A DNA stretch of 64,000 nucleotides from Channa striata (taxonomy: Eukaryota; Chordata; Actinopteri; Anabantiformes; Channidae). Within the stretch, counting starts at the first letter, position 1. Every line of letters starts with the position of its first letter. The translations under genes and the position numbers were made by a program. The DNA lies in assembly GCA_033026295.1 (NCBI GenBank), contig CM065173.1, positions 8,163,517 to 8,227,516 on the forward strand. The letters are read 5' to 3'. Shown here piece by piece: positions 46,653-59,679 of the stretch. The notes under the pieces were generated by a model. The model did no database searches, was not told the origin of the DNA, and saw only the letters and a list, made by a program, of their open reading frames with translations.

Positions 46653-49304
46653 ATGAAGCTGGCTTTTCTTTGCGTTTTTGCAGTCTGCTGCTGGGCTTTG
46701 GTCAACGCAATGACAACAAACGTGCCGGATAAATCAAACCAGAAGAGAAAATTAGAAGAAGTCCTGAGGCAGCTGAATGAAGTCAAAAGCCTGCAGGTAG
46801 ATTCTACGACTATATATATTCTTTTTGAACAACTCTGACCAAATGCGGTAGCAGGTATCATTACTGAATGCAATGTTCTTGATTTGTGTCATGCAGCACA
46901 ATGAGGCGATGCTCAGTGCTCCACCAGAGAACATTGAGGTAAGCAAAATTAATTTGCATTTTAAATAATACTGGTCACCACCATGCTTTATATTTGTGGT
47001 TGATTAGTCATTGTTGTTCTCCCACTTACTGTACATACTAATTGTCATGTGCTGGCTAAAGTAGGAGTACATCAAGTGATGTGTGAAATCGCGAAAATTG
47101 TGTAATGAGCATCAAAAGTCGAAAATGAATGGCTTGGTATGCAGGCTTAAAATTTTTTATGTAACAAAAATTTTACAAATTTTCAACATTTTTATTAGAT
47201 GATATTATTACAGATGTACTGGTATCCTGTAGAGTAGAGAAAACAATTAGACCGTCATAAAGAATGCAAAAATCTGGCTTAATTATCAATTTTTCTGTCA
47301 TGTCAAACCTAATCAAGCAATTTTGTGCTTAAGTTGGTAAATTTAAAATGTAGCAAAAATAACTGATTGATACTGTGAGATAAATATTGAAAAGTGTTGT
47401 GTTTAAATTGTGCTACGTTTAAAAAAAAATGTTTTGAGCATGTTAATTTTAACATAACAAAACCTGGAGTTCAGGTTAGGTTTGACTGATTAGGGACAAG
47501 GACGTGCACTTTTAGAAGCAAACCCTGCAATACAATATTGATTATAGGCGACTGTCAATCTATGCCTATTAAAATCAACTGGTTTACTTGTAAATTCAGA
47601 TTAGCCTTCTTTCTTGTCAGGCTTTTGGTCTTGAGTCAACTCAAGATCTTGCTCGCTCAGTGTATTTTCTCACAGCTTCCGTTACACTCTTAGATGAAAT
47701 GTGATGAGTAATCAAGCAGAGAGCAGACAAAACCATGACACTTCCTCACACCACCACACACGATGAAAAAATTTTCTAGCATGTCAGACAACATCTGACT
47801 CAATCTTCTTTTTAAAAACTGGCAACCTATGGCTGATCTTAAACCACAAATGATAGGAAATGCGAGTGGGTGTGAAATTCATGACACAAAAGAGCTTTAT
47901 TTGCAAGAGAATGTGAGCCTTTTAAATGCAAACGCATCCTCACAGGGAATTACAAGATAAAACGACAAATGAAAGTGGTAAAATCAGCTCTTAATACTGC
48001 TCTTTAAAGTCGATTTTCCTCCTGAAGAAATGCACAAACCTATTCAAGCAAAAATACAGTGTTCTAAAACTGATTTCAAATGATTTTTCCCAGGCTAGTT
48101 TGGTTCATGTGCACTTGGTAGTGTCAGTATCTGAACAGAAACAATTTCACTAGGAAAAAGAATGTCACAACACATTCATTAACATTTGGGGAAAAACAAT
48201 TGAGAAAAAAAATTTTTTGGAAACACAAACTTATCTTTAAAATAGTGGAAACTTTATTTAGTAAGGTTTCAGTTTAGGTAAAAGTGTTGTGTGAGTATGT
48301 GATTGGAAAGTTAACTGTAATGAAGTCATGACATGAAACCAGAAACAGCAGCTTTCTTGGAAATGTTTTGATGGCACAGATGAGGATATTTTTCCTCAAA
48401 GTGTTTATACAATGAAATGTGTAAGTTAAAAGTAAAGTAAATTCAGAATAACTATGTTGCAGATTATGGGGGAACTATATCCCCCCATATTTTAAATGTT
48501 TTAACCTGTTTTTATGTAAAATGATTCCTCTTTTGAACTAATTAGTTTCAGAGGTCTAAGTCACACTACACGTGAAGCATTTTGAAACCTTTTTTTTCTG
48601 TTGTGTTTATGCAAAAACGTGGTTCTTGTTTTTATGAAGACAAAGAGCATGGGAACAAATTGCATGTTTCATTTTTCACAGGACTGCTGCTGTCTGTCAG
48701 CTCTGCAGTGCTTTCGGGCTAACATGCAAGTGCATTTCAACATGGCAGAAAAGAAACAAAGCAAGCTTTACAAGAGCCTTAAGCATCGCTACACTGTAAG
48801 TAGCTATGTAATCTTAGCAAGTATATTCGCATAGTGTATGCAAAGCACAATGACAAATTTACAGTGTGGAGCATTTCTAAAAACATTTCTTTGATCTGTT
48901 TCAGGAGAAAGGTCTGGAATTTTGTAACTCTGGAAGTAGGGTAAGAGAAAATGCTAGATATGTCAATTCTACCCAATTCATCACAAAACATAAATCATTA
49001 AATTGTTGCATGACCAGCATCTGTAGTAAATGCTCCTTTCTTTAACGAATGTATCTCTTTCCTCTTCAGTCTACCTGCCAAGACTGTCACTCACATCCTA
49101 AGGTTAACGTCAATGAATTTTTCAACAGACTGGAATCTCTGATTCAAAGGGTGAGTGCATATTATTATTTCATGTATTTCACAAAATGATGACCCTCTGG
49201 ACGAAAAGCTACAGAGTAATGTGTCATTACTGTGAATCTAATAATGACCAATGTAAACATTTTAATTCCCTCATTAGGCCATAGCCAGACTGAACATGGA
49301 ATGA
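46653..49304 (+). CDS. il21: IL21, interleukin-21, 6 coding exons, 147 aa
   Basis: Coding exons: 46653-46796, 46897-46938, 48682-48795, 48905-48940, 49070-49150, 49278-49304. All are in phase 0, total 444 bp. A signal peptide is clear (MKLAFLCVFAVCCWALVNA). The mature protein has the IL-21 landmarks: APPENIE before helix B; CCLSALQCF with the C-x6-C spacing (Cys65 and Cys72); and the CQDC pair (Cys115, Cys118) followed by VNEFFNRLESLIQR, matching the CPSC and EFLERFKSLLQK region of mammalian IL-21. Three further cysteines (64, 66, 107) are extra. IL-21 is a secreted four-helix cytokine acting through IL21R and the common gamma chain on lymphocytes. Position between CETN4 and IL2 supports the call. 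An extra intron splits the region that is one exon in mammals. Confidence 0.93.
46939..48681 (+). other. IL21 intron 2 (1.7 kb)
   Basis: Donor GTAAGC, acceptor TTTCACAG. AT-rich with no recognised element or coding signal. It is by far the largest intron of the gene. Confidence 0.8.
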
Positions 49305-49412
49305 GATGAGCTGTGTTGTGCCCACGGACCCGATGTAAAGACACTACACTGAAAAGATGCTCAGCATGGACAAATATGTACATGTTGTAGGCTTCTAAAT
49401 ATTTAATTTAAC

Positions 49413-49421
49413 TTATTTATT
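49413..49421 (+). promoter_or_regulatory. AU-rich element in IL21 3' UTR
   Basis: A perfect TTATTTATT nonamer about 110 bp after the stop codon, within an AT-rich 3' UTR. Such elements drive rapid decay of cytokine mRNAs. A weak ATTAAA polyadenylation candidate lies at 49656-49661. Confidence 0.6.
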
Positions 49422-50082
49422 TAGGTAGTGGTGATAAATCCACTAAAGCTATAAAGAATGTATTTTCAGGAAAGCTGCTTTGCTGCCACCCAGTGGATCT
49501 CATGGGATTTTAATATTTTTCAGTTTTTCACTGAAAGTTAGTTAATTTATTTTGTGTAGTTCTCAAAGAATATAAAGCATATAATCACATTTATACTATG
49601 TATGACATGCAGTAATAATGAAATCTTTGTTAAAATAACTGTACCTTTTAAAAATATTAAATATACTGCAATACACTGGCTTTGGTTCACTGGTTTTATT
49701 TTTAAGTTAGCATTTTTTTAAAGGGTTCAGCAGAAGTGAATAATTCATCACTAAGCTTACACTGCACAAGTGTGTTTCATTTTTTGGAGGGCACAGATTT
49801 CATGTTGAAAACCCCAAATTGTAGACGGGAGCATTTATACTCACCAGATATTTTCTGTTCCTCTGTTCAACTGCTCATAAACACAAACATCTTATAATTC
49901 TATCACATGGCATTTGCTGAAGTTTAAACTGAGCATAAAATTGGGACAAAAGTTGATTTAAGTGAATGTGACATGGTTGATGGTGGCAGACAGGCTGGTC
50001 TGATTTTACAAATTCCTTATCTACTGGGGTTTTCACACACACAACATTAAGGTGTGAAAATATCCAGGGAAAAAAAAATTAT

Positions 50083-50690
50083 CTGCCTTGTTGATGCCAC
50101 AGGTCAGAGAAGAATGGCCAGACTAGTTGGTGCTGATAGAAAGGCAACACTTCACTCAAATAACCAATTGTTACAACGGAGGTATGCAGAAGAGCATGTG
50201 TGGATGCGAAGTACGTCAAACCACGAAGCCAATGGGCTACAGCTGCAGACGACCACAGCGGGTGCCAATCCTGTCAGCTAGGAACAGGAAGCTAAGGCTA
50301 CAATTTACAAAGGCCTCCAATAATTCCATAAAAAACCAACCCAAACCAAACCAAAACGAACGACACGTAAAAAAGAAGACTGGCCGGAGGATTAAGCAGA
50401 ACATCACAAACTGCTTTCTTGAGCATGACAACTATACTTAAAGGACCTCCACAGTCACCACATCGCAATCCCATAGAGCGCTCCTGGGGATGTGGTGCAA
50501 TGTGACATTAGCACAATGGATGGTCTGTCGACAAATCTGAAGCAACTGTGTGAAGTCAACATGGACCAGCACCTCTAAGAAAGGTTTCCTGCACTTTGTT
50601 GAATCACAGTCATGAAGAATTAAGGCAGTTCTGAAGACAACAGTGGTCCAACCCTGTACTAGCACGGTGTACTTAAAAGGTTAGTGAATG
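50083..50690 (+). mobile_element. Tc1-like DNA transposon relic, internally deleted
   Basis: The left part holds GAAGAATGGCCAGACTAGTT, AAAGGCAAC and GGTATGCAGAAGAGCATG, typical of the N-terminal region of a fish Tc1 transposase gene. The right part reads, near 50446-50500, as PPQSPHRNPIERSWG, the degenerate end of the DDE domain (PPQSPDLNPIE in active relatives). It then continues through GAAGAATTAAGGCAGTTCTG to a GGTGTACTTAAAAG terminal stretch. The central catalytic region is missing and stops interrupt every frame, so it is inactive. Confidence 0.8.
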
Positions 50691-52859
50691 CTTAGTCCAC
50701 TTCTTTGGCCACCGTTCTGCAATAAGCCTTACATTTAAATGTACTTAAATGTACATTAAACTGACTGGCTAAGTAAGTTTCTGGTTTGCTTTTCAGTTCT
50801 GTGACTATTTGTACCATAAACCAATAAAGTTGTAGCTCATCAACGGTTTTGCAGTAGCTAGGTGCAAGATCTCCAAATTCACAAACAATCATTTTCTATT
50901 AACTTTTTCAATCGGATATTTGTGCACTGGAGCTTGTGCAAGCCATGACGACGAACGTTTATTGTAAGAATTACAACAAACTGATGCATGTTATGCCACA
51001 ATGTTGCAAGGCATCATTAACAATTACAACCACAGCCAATCATAATGTCAAACACATTCATATTCCCTGTCTAGTATGGAAATCTTTCACAGTTCATTTG
51101 ATTTCAACAAACAACACAATGACTACCGATACTTGAATGAGAACTCTTGTTTGCATCACACCGCCATATGATATGTTTCATTATATTGAAATAAATCAAT
51201 GTAACTGTCCTTAAAGATGTTAACGGTGGGAAAAGATCTGTCTGTTTATGCTGTGATAAATCTGGTCAATATTGTTAAGCATTTACATTCCCAAATATGT
51301 AATAAATAGGAATGTTGGTGTGAAGGGGTCATGCAAGTTGGAAACCGACTGCGTCTGGGGCCACCTCCTCTGTTGAGAGGAAGTTTCTAGGGGGGATGAA
51401 GGGTGTTAGGAGTAGCAATGTTTACGTCTCAAAAACTTTCTGCCCAGCTCTCTCGTATAAAACTGGAACCGCAAATCAACTTTCCTTCAGAGTGAAAAAG
51501 CCACTTGGATGAATAGGTAAGAAGAAAGTTAACAAGACCCAACTTCCATGGATGATTGAGAACCTTCACCAAAGTAACACACACCTTATTTTTCTGGGGT
51601 TCTGAGAGATGATAAAAAGCATGAATAAAAAGGATCCGCGTTCTTTTTGAGAATGTAACTAGAAAAAACCTCAATTAATATGTTTGAGGTATTATTACTT
51701 TGGTTATAAGATCTTTATTTTGCTGCACCATCACTAGAGGGCACCATTTCCAAGACACGTTCTTTCAAGACATGCCAAGGTATGTTCAGAGAAACACTGA
51801 ACGCTGGCGTTTGTTTGTGGAACTGGGCAAAGAACTAAAAAGAAAAAAAAAAAAATCACTTCAGCTTTATCTGGTCAGACTCAAAACCATCTGCTTTATA
51901 GAGATTATACAATCAGGCCTCTGTGACCTGAGCGAAGGAACTTTCAGTGACCCACAGTTGATATCAAAATACAAGATCACATTTTTCTCTATATGTTTAC
52001 AACAATTTGCTCTTGAAGACATAACAGGTAGTTTCAGAATGGGTACACACATTGTATGCCTAAATTCTGTGGTATTAGAACTACCACAAAAAAAACAACA
52101 ACCACTAAAAAGCAAAGTCAACCACTAACACCTCTCATATTGACAGCTGCATGCATGTTTTTAAGCAGGTGTCCTTACTACAAAACATCACTGCTGTGGA
52201 CTTCCCAGATGATAAAAGGGGATTTCAGCACACAAACAAACAGCAGGCAAACAAATTACATCTTACCCAGATGTATTTCACACCTGTGAAAATGATTTCA
52301 TCATTCTGGTCTGTTTTGACTTAACCCTAGTTAAACTTTTGTATGCTTTAAAGTTTGGTTCATTTTTTATTAGCAATTCTTAAAACAATAGTCAGATGCT
52401 TATACAATCGGTAAAAGCAGTCTTTATTTATTAATTTCTCATTTTAATATTTGTTACACAGAGAATGCTTCCCTATCATTCAAAGGGATCGGGGCCAACA
52501 TCCATAGTCCTCTTTGCAAAAAATGTATAAAATATGTAAATATAAAGGTAATATGGGGCTGAAGAATCTGAGTTACAAGTCCCTGTGTGTTTGCCTGGAT
52601 AGCGGGTCACATTTGGGGGAAGGAAACTAACAAAAAGTAATTTTGTACTAGAAATCTCGCAACTTTAGCACAACCAAACTAAGTGTGATGGACATGCACT
52701 TAATGACCACGTAGCCGATTACAAATGTAGTTTGGCTCCAATGACGGGTCAGTGTCATTTAGGTCGGGTCAGTGCCAGTCTGGGTCAGTCAGGTCTGACA
52801 GTCCTCAGCGAAATCAAAGTTTATGGCGGGTAAAAATTTTAGTTGACTTCAGTCTAAAG

Positions 52860-52989
52860 CCGGGGATGTGAATATTTTGCCTTGAGGGCCGTAGCCCTGC
52901 TCATTTTCCCACTGTCCCTGCACTCTGCTGCCGATTACCTGGATCGGGTGTGTTTAATCAAAAGGCCCTCAAGGCTCGGACTGCCCCTG
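52860..52989 (+). mobile_element. 130-bp hAT-type miniature element with perfect 8-bp duplication
   Basis: GTCTAAAG at 52852-52859 is repeated exactly at 52990-52997, directly flanking the element. The left end CCGGGGATGTG continues to CCTTGAGGGCC. The right end, reversed, is CAGGGGCAGTC continuing to CCTTGAGGGCC, so the ends are inverted repeats. An 8-bp duplication and CAGGGG-type ends indicate the hAT superfamily. There is no coding capacity. Confidence 0.88.
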
Positions 52990-53337
52990 GTCTAAAGATA
53001 CAGTCACTGCCAACTGTTTGCACAGATACAAAAAGACACTTAACATTACTGACGTTGGCAACTAATGTGGTGATAGCTTAATGAAACCTACACTACCAAG
53101 GGCTTTACCAGAAGCTTAGATTTCTAAAGTTATTTTACCTCCAAGTCCTCATGTGGGCTGCATAGTCTGTTGTGTATGGTCTCTGTCTATGTTCTCAATG
53201 GTTTTTTTTGCCTTTCCTTCTTTTCAGCACACATCTACCAACTGAAACCTACTGGTTGCTTCCATGTTTCTTGGCACAAGAAGAGAGAATTTCTTTGCTT
53301 TGTGCGTTTGTCTACCTCCAGAATGTTCAGTTGATAA

Positions 53338-53967
53338 GTGTGTTTACATGGACTTAAGTAACCAGGTTACGCAAAGAAATCTACTTTCTCGGGTTTTCAG
53401 GGAAGGATATTAACACATACTTAAGAAACCTGGTTACTGGAAATGCAGCAGCAGAAAGTATCTAATTTCTTTTCCACCTCGGAGTTCTCCCCAGTAGATG
53501 CATAGTTCACAGATTTTAGGTGTACAGTATATGGTGACAGAAAACACTGCTTTCAGACTTTTGTTCAGCTGCTGCATAGTGACAGTAAGGGTAGAGAAAG
53601 GAAAAGAGGACTGAGACACACACAGATAGTTCACAGCGTGAACTACGGAATTAAAAAACCCTACAATTGTACGCAACCAGTTAGACTTCAAGGAGTCACT
53701 TTGCATTAGTTTAAATTTAAAAACGATGTAGAATCAATCGATCTTTCATTTATTCTTTTAGTGCTGCCTGCAGCCCCTATTAAAAACATGCGCAGATGGA
53801 GACAGCTGATTAGGCACCTGGTTATGCATGAGAAATCTATGTTTTTGGTACAAATCTACCTGGGGTAATAAACCCCTACCCCAATTTCAGAAACCACTTT
53901 ACAGCACGGTGAAGAAATTAGCTTTCCCGAGCAAGGAGACTGTAACCTGGTTACATGTAAACGCACA
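53338..53967 (+). mobile_element. Inverted-repeat element of about 630 bp
   Basis: The left end GTGTGTTTACATG is followed after an insertion by TAACCAGGTTAC. The right end, reversed, reads GTGCGTTTACATGTAACCAG then GTTAC. CTTTCTCGGG occurs about 30 bp further in on the left and GCTCGGGAAAG on the right, also inverted. It is probably a non-autonomous DNA transposon. No target duplication or superfamily is assigned. Confidence 0.65.
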
Positions 53968-56900
53968 GATTAGGCGTCTTACCCGCAGTTTAGCCCTTTA
54001 TCAGGTTTATGCCCCTACCAGGAGGTTAGAGACTAGAAACCTGTGGTGATGGAGAAAACTGTCCAGGCTTTGGAAATCAAAGGCAGCTAATACCATAAAT
54101 ACATTGTTTTCAGACAGCTTATCGTGCTTTTGCAAAGAAATTAATTTTTGGAGAAATCTCTTAAAGGCTGGTATTAAAAGAAGAAATGGTTAAAGAGAAA
54201 TTATTCCTGTTTGTATAGGCACCTGGCTGTTCCTAGGACAGACCTGTGAATTTCTTTCAACAAAAAGATCAATGACACCCTCTGCTTCTGAGGAAAAATT
54301 AATGTTATGTTCACCTTATGTTTTCCCATTGGCTGTCTTGTTGCCTGGAATAAGAGAACACGGATAAATGATTACATTTTCAGTATAGTTGTACATATTA
54401 TATAACTAAAATAATTAGTAGTTTCAAGAAAAAGACGTGAAGACGACCTTCTATGTAAGTGACCACTGATGTACTGCAAGGATGAAGATTCTGACGATTA
54501 TGAAAAATGCCACCACTGCAACAAAGTTTAGAGGAATATTTCACTTTTTCTGTTAATGCCTTTTCTTAGTGTCAACACTTTCAGGACTAAACTTGATGCA
54601 GCTTAATTGTGTGAAAAACGATAATATATTTAGTGGACTTTTAGAAAAAGCAAAGTTAAGCAAAACATACTGCAGGTTTATTCACTCCAAAAGAGGCTTT
54701 TCTTTGCTTGCTCAAGGAAAAACTGCTTTAGCACCATTTTGCACTGCTGCGGATTGCCTTCCTCACAGCTAAAACCCTAAAACCACATTACACTTATACA
54801 GGAAAATCAAGCCGTCAAATCTGCAGATACAGTGTACAGATTAGCGACCAAACAGCTGTGTGGATAGCAAACGGCTTCATGAGTAGACCATAAAGTATAT
54901 CTTTTTGTGATTACCTCGTACCGTGTAGTCAGGCTCAGGGTTTTTCCGTAGTGGTTAGCACAAAATCTGTCATGTGTGTAAACAAAAAAACAGAAAGATC
55001 TGATTTTTGTGTTTTTTGTCAAATTCTTTGTTCAGATGCACACAATCTATGACCTGGTGTGCCACAGTGCATTTGCCATTTGTGTGAGACTGGACAGCAA
55101 AATACATTTTTTAGTTGTAATTTCTTATCGCTTTTTTACGTGTTGTTGCGTTCTTCACTTTTTATTGAGCAGAGCTTCTAAACATTTAAAGTATCATATT
55201 CTTGGTTCATATTCATATGTAGTAATGTCTTGGTAATCTTTTGTATGCTTTGTCCTTATTGCAGTTGCATGTAGTTTAGAGTAGTTAAGATGTTACCTGG
55301 TTACAAGAAACTGACCAGGGTACTCAATTAGACATGACAGACATGTTCCAATGCCATCGGGAAACGCAAAGAGTACGTACCGAGGGGGACAGAAGATGGT
55401 TGGCTTTACAAGATCAACTATTCGGTAGCAACCTGACACACTGAGTTGTTGTGGATTAGCAGAAAATGATTTGAAAAAAAAAACCCACTGATGACTGCAA
55501 AGGCAAGTCAAGAATGCTCCTTAGCACGTAGGCGTTTACGTTTTGCTGTCAACGATCAAAAGAAGACATTGCCGTGACTTCAGAGTATTCACATCAAGCT
55601 CCAAACCCTTCAAAAGGCCAGGTAGCTTCATCGAGCAAGCATCAAACAAAACAACTGAGCACAGGGTAAAGAGGTAGAAGACAGCTGCACATATTCTCCC
55701 GTCATGCTTGTTTCTATAAATATTAACTTATCTATGGGAGACATCTGATGCATTTTTAAGCCCTGCTGATTGTTCTGAACCACTATATCTACAGCACTAT
55801 GTGCTACAACACATTAGTTCCTATATAAATGCAAACTAACTTGAATAAAAACGCAGTGTATATTTAATTTTTAAATGGTTGAAGTGCAGAGCCAGTATCC
55901 AGTATGAAAAGGAGAAATGACGATGTAATGTGAGCTCTCAATAATAAAGTTTTACTTTCTTGACAAACACCTGCTCAAATTCAGCGTAACTGTGGTGGAA
56001 AGTGCAAGTTATGGTTTTGCCCCCCATTACCAGTGTGAAGTCCATGACCAAAGCAGTGATGCATGAGTGCTCTAGCTGTAAACCACACTGTTCTAGCAGG
56101 AGTTTACAATCACTGATTTTGTCACGTTATCAGCCAACACACCTGGATACAGTACAATTTACAAATTCAGTACAAAACATAAGCTGTAGTCATACATTAA
56201 TATTTAGTCACAAACAAATATTGTTTGTGGGGCATACAATAAATCAACTCCTCTAAGATCTTAGAGTTAATTTTTTTCAAAAAAACAGCGCTTAAACTTG
56301 CTTCTCCAGCTAAAAACTGTTGTCTGCCCAGAAAAGAGGGAACCAAAAAGATACACAAAGTCTACTCTAGTACTCACAAGCCTTGTGCTACTAATTTAAA
56401 AGTCTAGTGTTCTACAAAGGCTGACAACTGCAGCAAAAATGAGCGGATGCAATGTTAACATGTAGACTATTAGATGAAGAGATTTTGAAAAAACATAATA
56501 GAGACATGTGAACTGAGTCTGCCATATAAATTCAAAAATGAAAAAAAAAATCTCCTTGACTTAAAGATTTAATAATGCATCCTCTTTAACGACGTACGCT
56601 TGCGGCTACCACGCAGTTAAGACACCGATTATCAAAAAATCTCATTTTTTTCAATTAGTTACAGCTGACTCACATGTAACACAGTAGTTCAGCAAAGCCA
56701 CTATTTGAGTGTGATACTATACTGTGGTGGCCTGTGGTAACCAAACCTGCACCATCTCCAGTGACATCACTACTATCACGGAAACCAAAGATTTTATTTC
56801 CTTTTTCATTCTTTCTGAGTGGTGGATTATGGTGAGAGCTCTGACATTTAGTTTTGGGTAGTGAAGTGCATTTTCTGGTCAGTGGGTAAGTTAAATGATG

Positions 56901-57877
56901 CCACCCCCACATAAAACGTCATAGGAAGTAAACTGCGGACTTGTGCAAAGGCAAAAATGACTTGAATTACATTGATTTAAATTGTATTTATAAAAACACA
57001 ACAATTATCCCAAGGAACTTGTAACCTTCTAGAATTACAGAAAAAACCTATGAAAAAAGGAAACACCTGTTGACCAGCACTAGGATGGTCGATGAACTCT
57101 TTATAGTAAGAAACATTTCATAAAAGGAGGGTCATGTTCAGGGTCACCAGCCATGTGTTTTGACCATTAGGGGTGAATGGACATCAGCCGACATAATATT
57201 TGTTCTCTGCTGACATAAAAATGAGACCAATAAAACCTTGAAGAATTAGCTGGCATAAACTGCAAAGTTTTTCCTTTCACGTCTACTGCTCAAGGACTTG
57301 AATAATTCAGAAAGGTAAAATCCATGATGCATCCCACGATTAACATGCAGAGACGCCTTCAGATTAAAAGGGAAAAATCTATAGTAGATGCTTTTCCCTT
57401 TACTACATAGAGCTTTAAATTTAAGGCATGGTGGGGCTGATTTTGCCAGTTTGGTGTAGATAAGAAAATATAATATAATTAATGGGAAATTGCATAGGTG
57501 GATGTGAAACATGGACAGCAAGATTATGTACTGTGTGCTTTGAGTGTGCTTTTGTGGAAAAGATGACTCAGTATTTCTGGAAACCCTGCATTTGCACCAA
57601 GAAACACACATTGTTCCTGATACAAGGGGTAACGGACAAGCATTTTTATATATATTTATATACACTTATTTATATATTTGTATACTTTATTTTTATTTAA
57701 GCTTGTATCTTTCCTATCCCATACCAACAAAATCTAGCTAATGGAATGAAGTCTCAAGTTATTATTAAAAAGATTATACTTGAGCTATTGCAATAATAAG
57801 TTAGCATAAGCGGGAGGTATGCAGTAAAGTAAGGTAACTTGTGGAAGACTTAAAATTTAATGTTGGAAAACATTAAT

Positions 57878-58120
57878 TAAATGGAGAGTGTAAATGGTCT
57901 GCACTTATTAATGCTTTTCTACCTGTTGGTACTCAAAGCGCTTTACACTGCTTCATTATTTACACTACTTCACACGCAGATAGGGGAAGCCGATGCTCAC
58001 TGGGAGCAACTAAGTAGGGGTTCAGTGTCTTGCTCAAGGACACTTCGACATGTGACCAGAGGAGCCGGGGATTGAACCAACAACTGTAGGATTGGTGGAC
58101 TAAACTGCCATAGGGATGCT
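57878..58120 (+). repeat. Dispersed fish repeat, copy 2
   Basis: A longer copy of the repeat at 8783-8925. It has AGTGTAAATGGTCTGCACTT, CAAAGCGCTTTACACTGC, GGGTTCAGTGTCTTGCTCAA, GGACACTTCGACATG and GAGCCGGGGATTGAACC. It is a common teleost interspersed repeat, recognised from memory. Confidence 0.8.
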
Positions 58121-59498
58121 ATTTTACAGTGTGGGAGCAAATAAGCTGCATCTTCAATTTTCTTCAGGATGTGGTTTTCAATCAGACAAGTCTGCAACAA
58201 AATCTTTTTGAACATGAACAGACATGAAAACAGGAAATCTGTAAATCCAAGGTTTTAAAAGCTGCAAACTAGAGCATGGTACCCCCCAAAATGTTGAGTT
58301 TACTCAAACAGAAGTGTTCATTTACAAAAATGATAACAATTGCATGCATCTTATAAAAGCGTGTAAAGTCAATAAAAATCACTTTCCTGCTTGAGACATC
58401 CACCTTAATATCAAAATCGTATCGTATAAGTGTGGGCAAGGATTTCATATGTCAGGCATGGAAACAGCAGGGATGCCCCTACACAGTGACAAATTCCATG
58501 GATAGAAATTTCCCCACCCTCTTCACTCACGTCAAAATCCTGTCACATTCATTATTTTTGTGAGTCCTGAAGCAACGCAAAACTGAAACCTAACCAGTAA
58601 ACCACCCCAGCCTGAGCAATAGAGGACCCCGACCAAAAAAGAAGAACAAGAGAACAGAGGGGAAAAAAAAAGACTTCAGCATCCAAGGTGATTAGGTGAA
58701 GCAAGCAGAGGCTTCTGCCTCTAGTATCTGGGATTATTGTGGGGAATCCCCATAAAGACGTAGGCGTCAGAGAAACCCTTTAGTTCTGACGTATTACGCA
58801 TACATACATACTGCTACTTTCAGACAATAATGCGCCTGTCTGTTTTTTTAATTGCTGCTCCATTATATTTTTACAAAGACAACTATTCTTAATGATGAAA
58901 GAAAGAGAAAAAAAAGGCAGAAAAAAGGCAATTTTTTTTCAAGACTAAACAACAAACATGCATATGTGACCAACAATTTACAATATATTAATACTTAAAG
59001 ACGTAATCCAAACAAAAGGGGTGGGGGGGAGCGGTAGCAAGTAAAGGAGCAAAGATTAAAGAAAAAAAAAAGATTTAAATAAAGCAAATAGTTATCACTA
59101 CTATCACTTTTAATACTAATAAAAACACTAGCACTACTAAATTACTTTACAAAATCATAATAATGCCAACAATAAGCACAGGTGGGGGTGCTCAAACTCT
59201 CAGCGTTGTTGGGGTAAAGGACCTGTTTGTGTGCCCAGCATGACATGCAATAAACAAATTTAAGAAACAAAGCTCACTGACAGTTTAAGAGATATCCAGC
59301 AAATATCAATTGCCGCAGATAAATAGAAAATTTGAATCAATTCTTTGTAATTGCACAAACATACAGATAGGTAGATATGATAAAGAAACACATACAAAAT
59401 GTAATCTAAGTGACAAATTTGTGATATTACCATAAGAAATGGCACTCTTAGCCCACCTGACATTTTCAACTTTGGGTTTTTACCATGCAGTTTGAAAA

Positions 59499-59585
59499 GG
59501 AAAATGCTGCATGATTAATAGGAAAAAAAATGATGTCCTCCAAGAACACACCTCATTGCCCACTCACTTGTCTGTGCCCTATAAA
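59499..59585 (+). promoter_or_regulatory. IL2 core promoter: TATA box and NFAT-like sites
   Basis: TATAAA at 59580-59585 lies about 100 bp upstream of the IL2 ATG. GGAAAA cores (NFAT-like) occur at 59499-59504 and 59521-59526. This resembles the NFAT-driven layout of mammalian IL2 promoters. Function is inferred. Confidence 0.6.
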
Positions 59586-59679
59586 TTAGCAAACTCTACA
59601 GGAGGACACCACAAGCCATTGATAAACAGAGCTACTGTAGATCTTCACAGCAAACTGCCATCAAGCTTTAGAAAAGGAC

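Larger units (their letters stand above)
49662..59490. other. IL21-IL2 intergenic region, about 10 kb
   Basis: No gene could be supported. It contains a Tc1-like relic (50083-50690), a hAT-type miniature element (52860-52989), an inverted-repeat element (53338-53967), a dispersed repeat (57878-58120) and an AT-rich TATA microsatellite near 57648-57690. The remainder is unremarkable AT-rich DNA. Confidence 0.7.

Noticed and set aside
50054..50281. 75-codon frame as a cellular gene
   Set aside because: It resembles the N-terminal part of a Tc1-like transposase and sits in an internally deleted, stop-ridden transposon relic.
52741..52800. Three loose GGGTCAGT repeats
   Set aside because: The units are short and irregularly spaced, so too weak to call a tandem array or a receptor-binding cluster.
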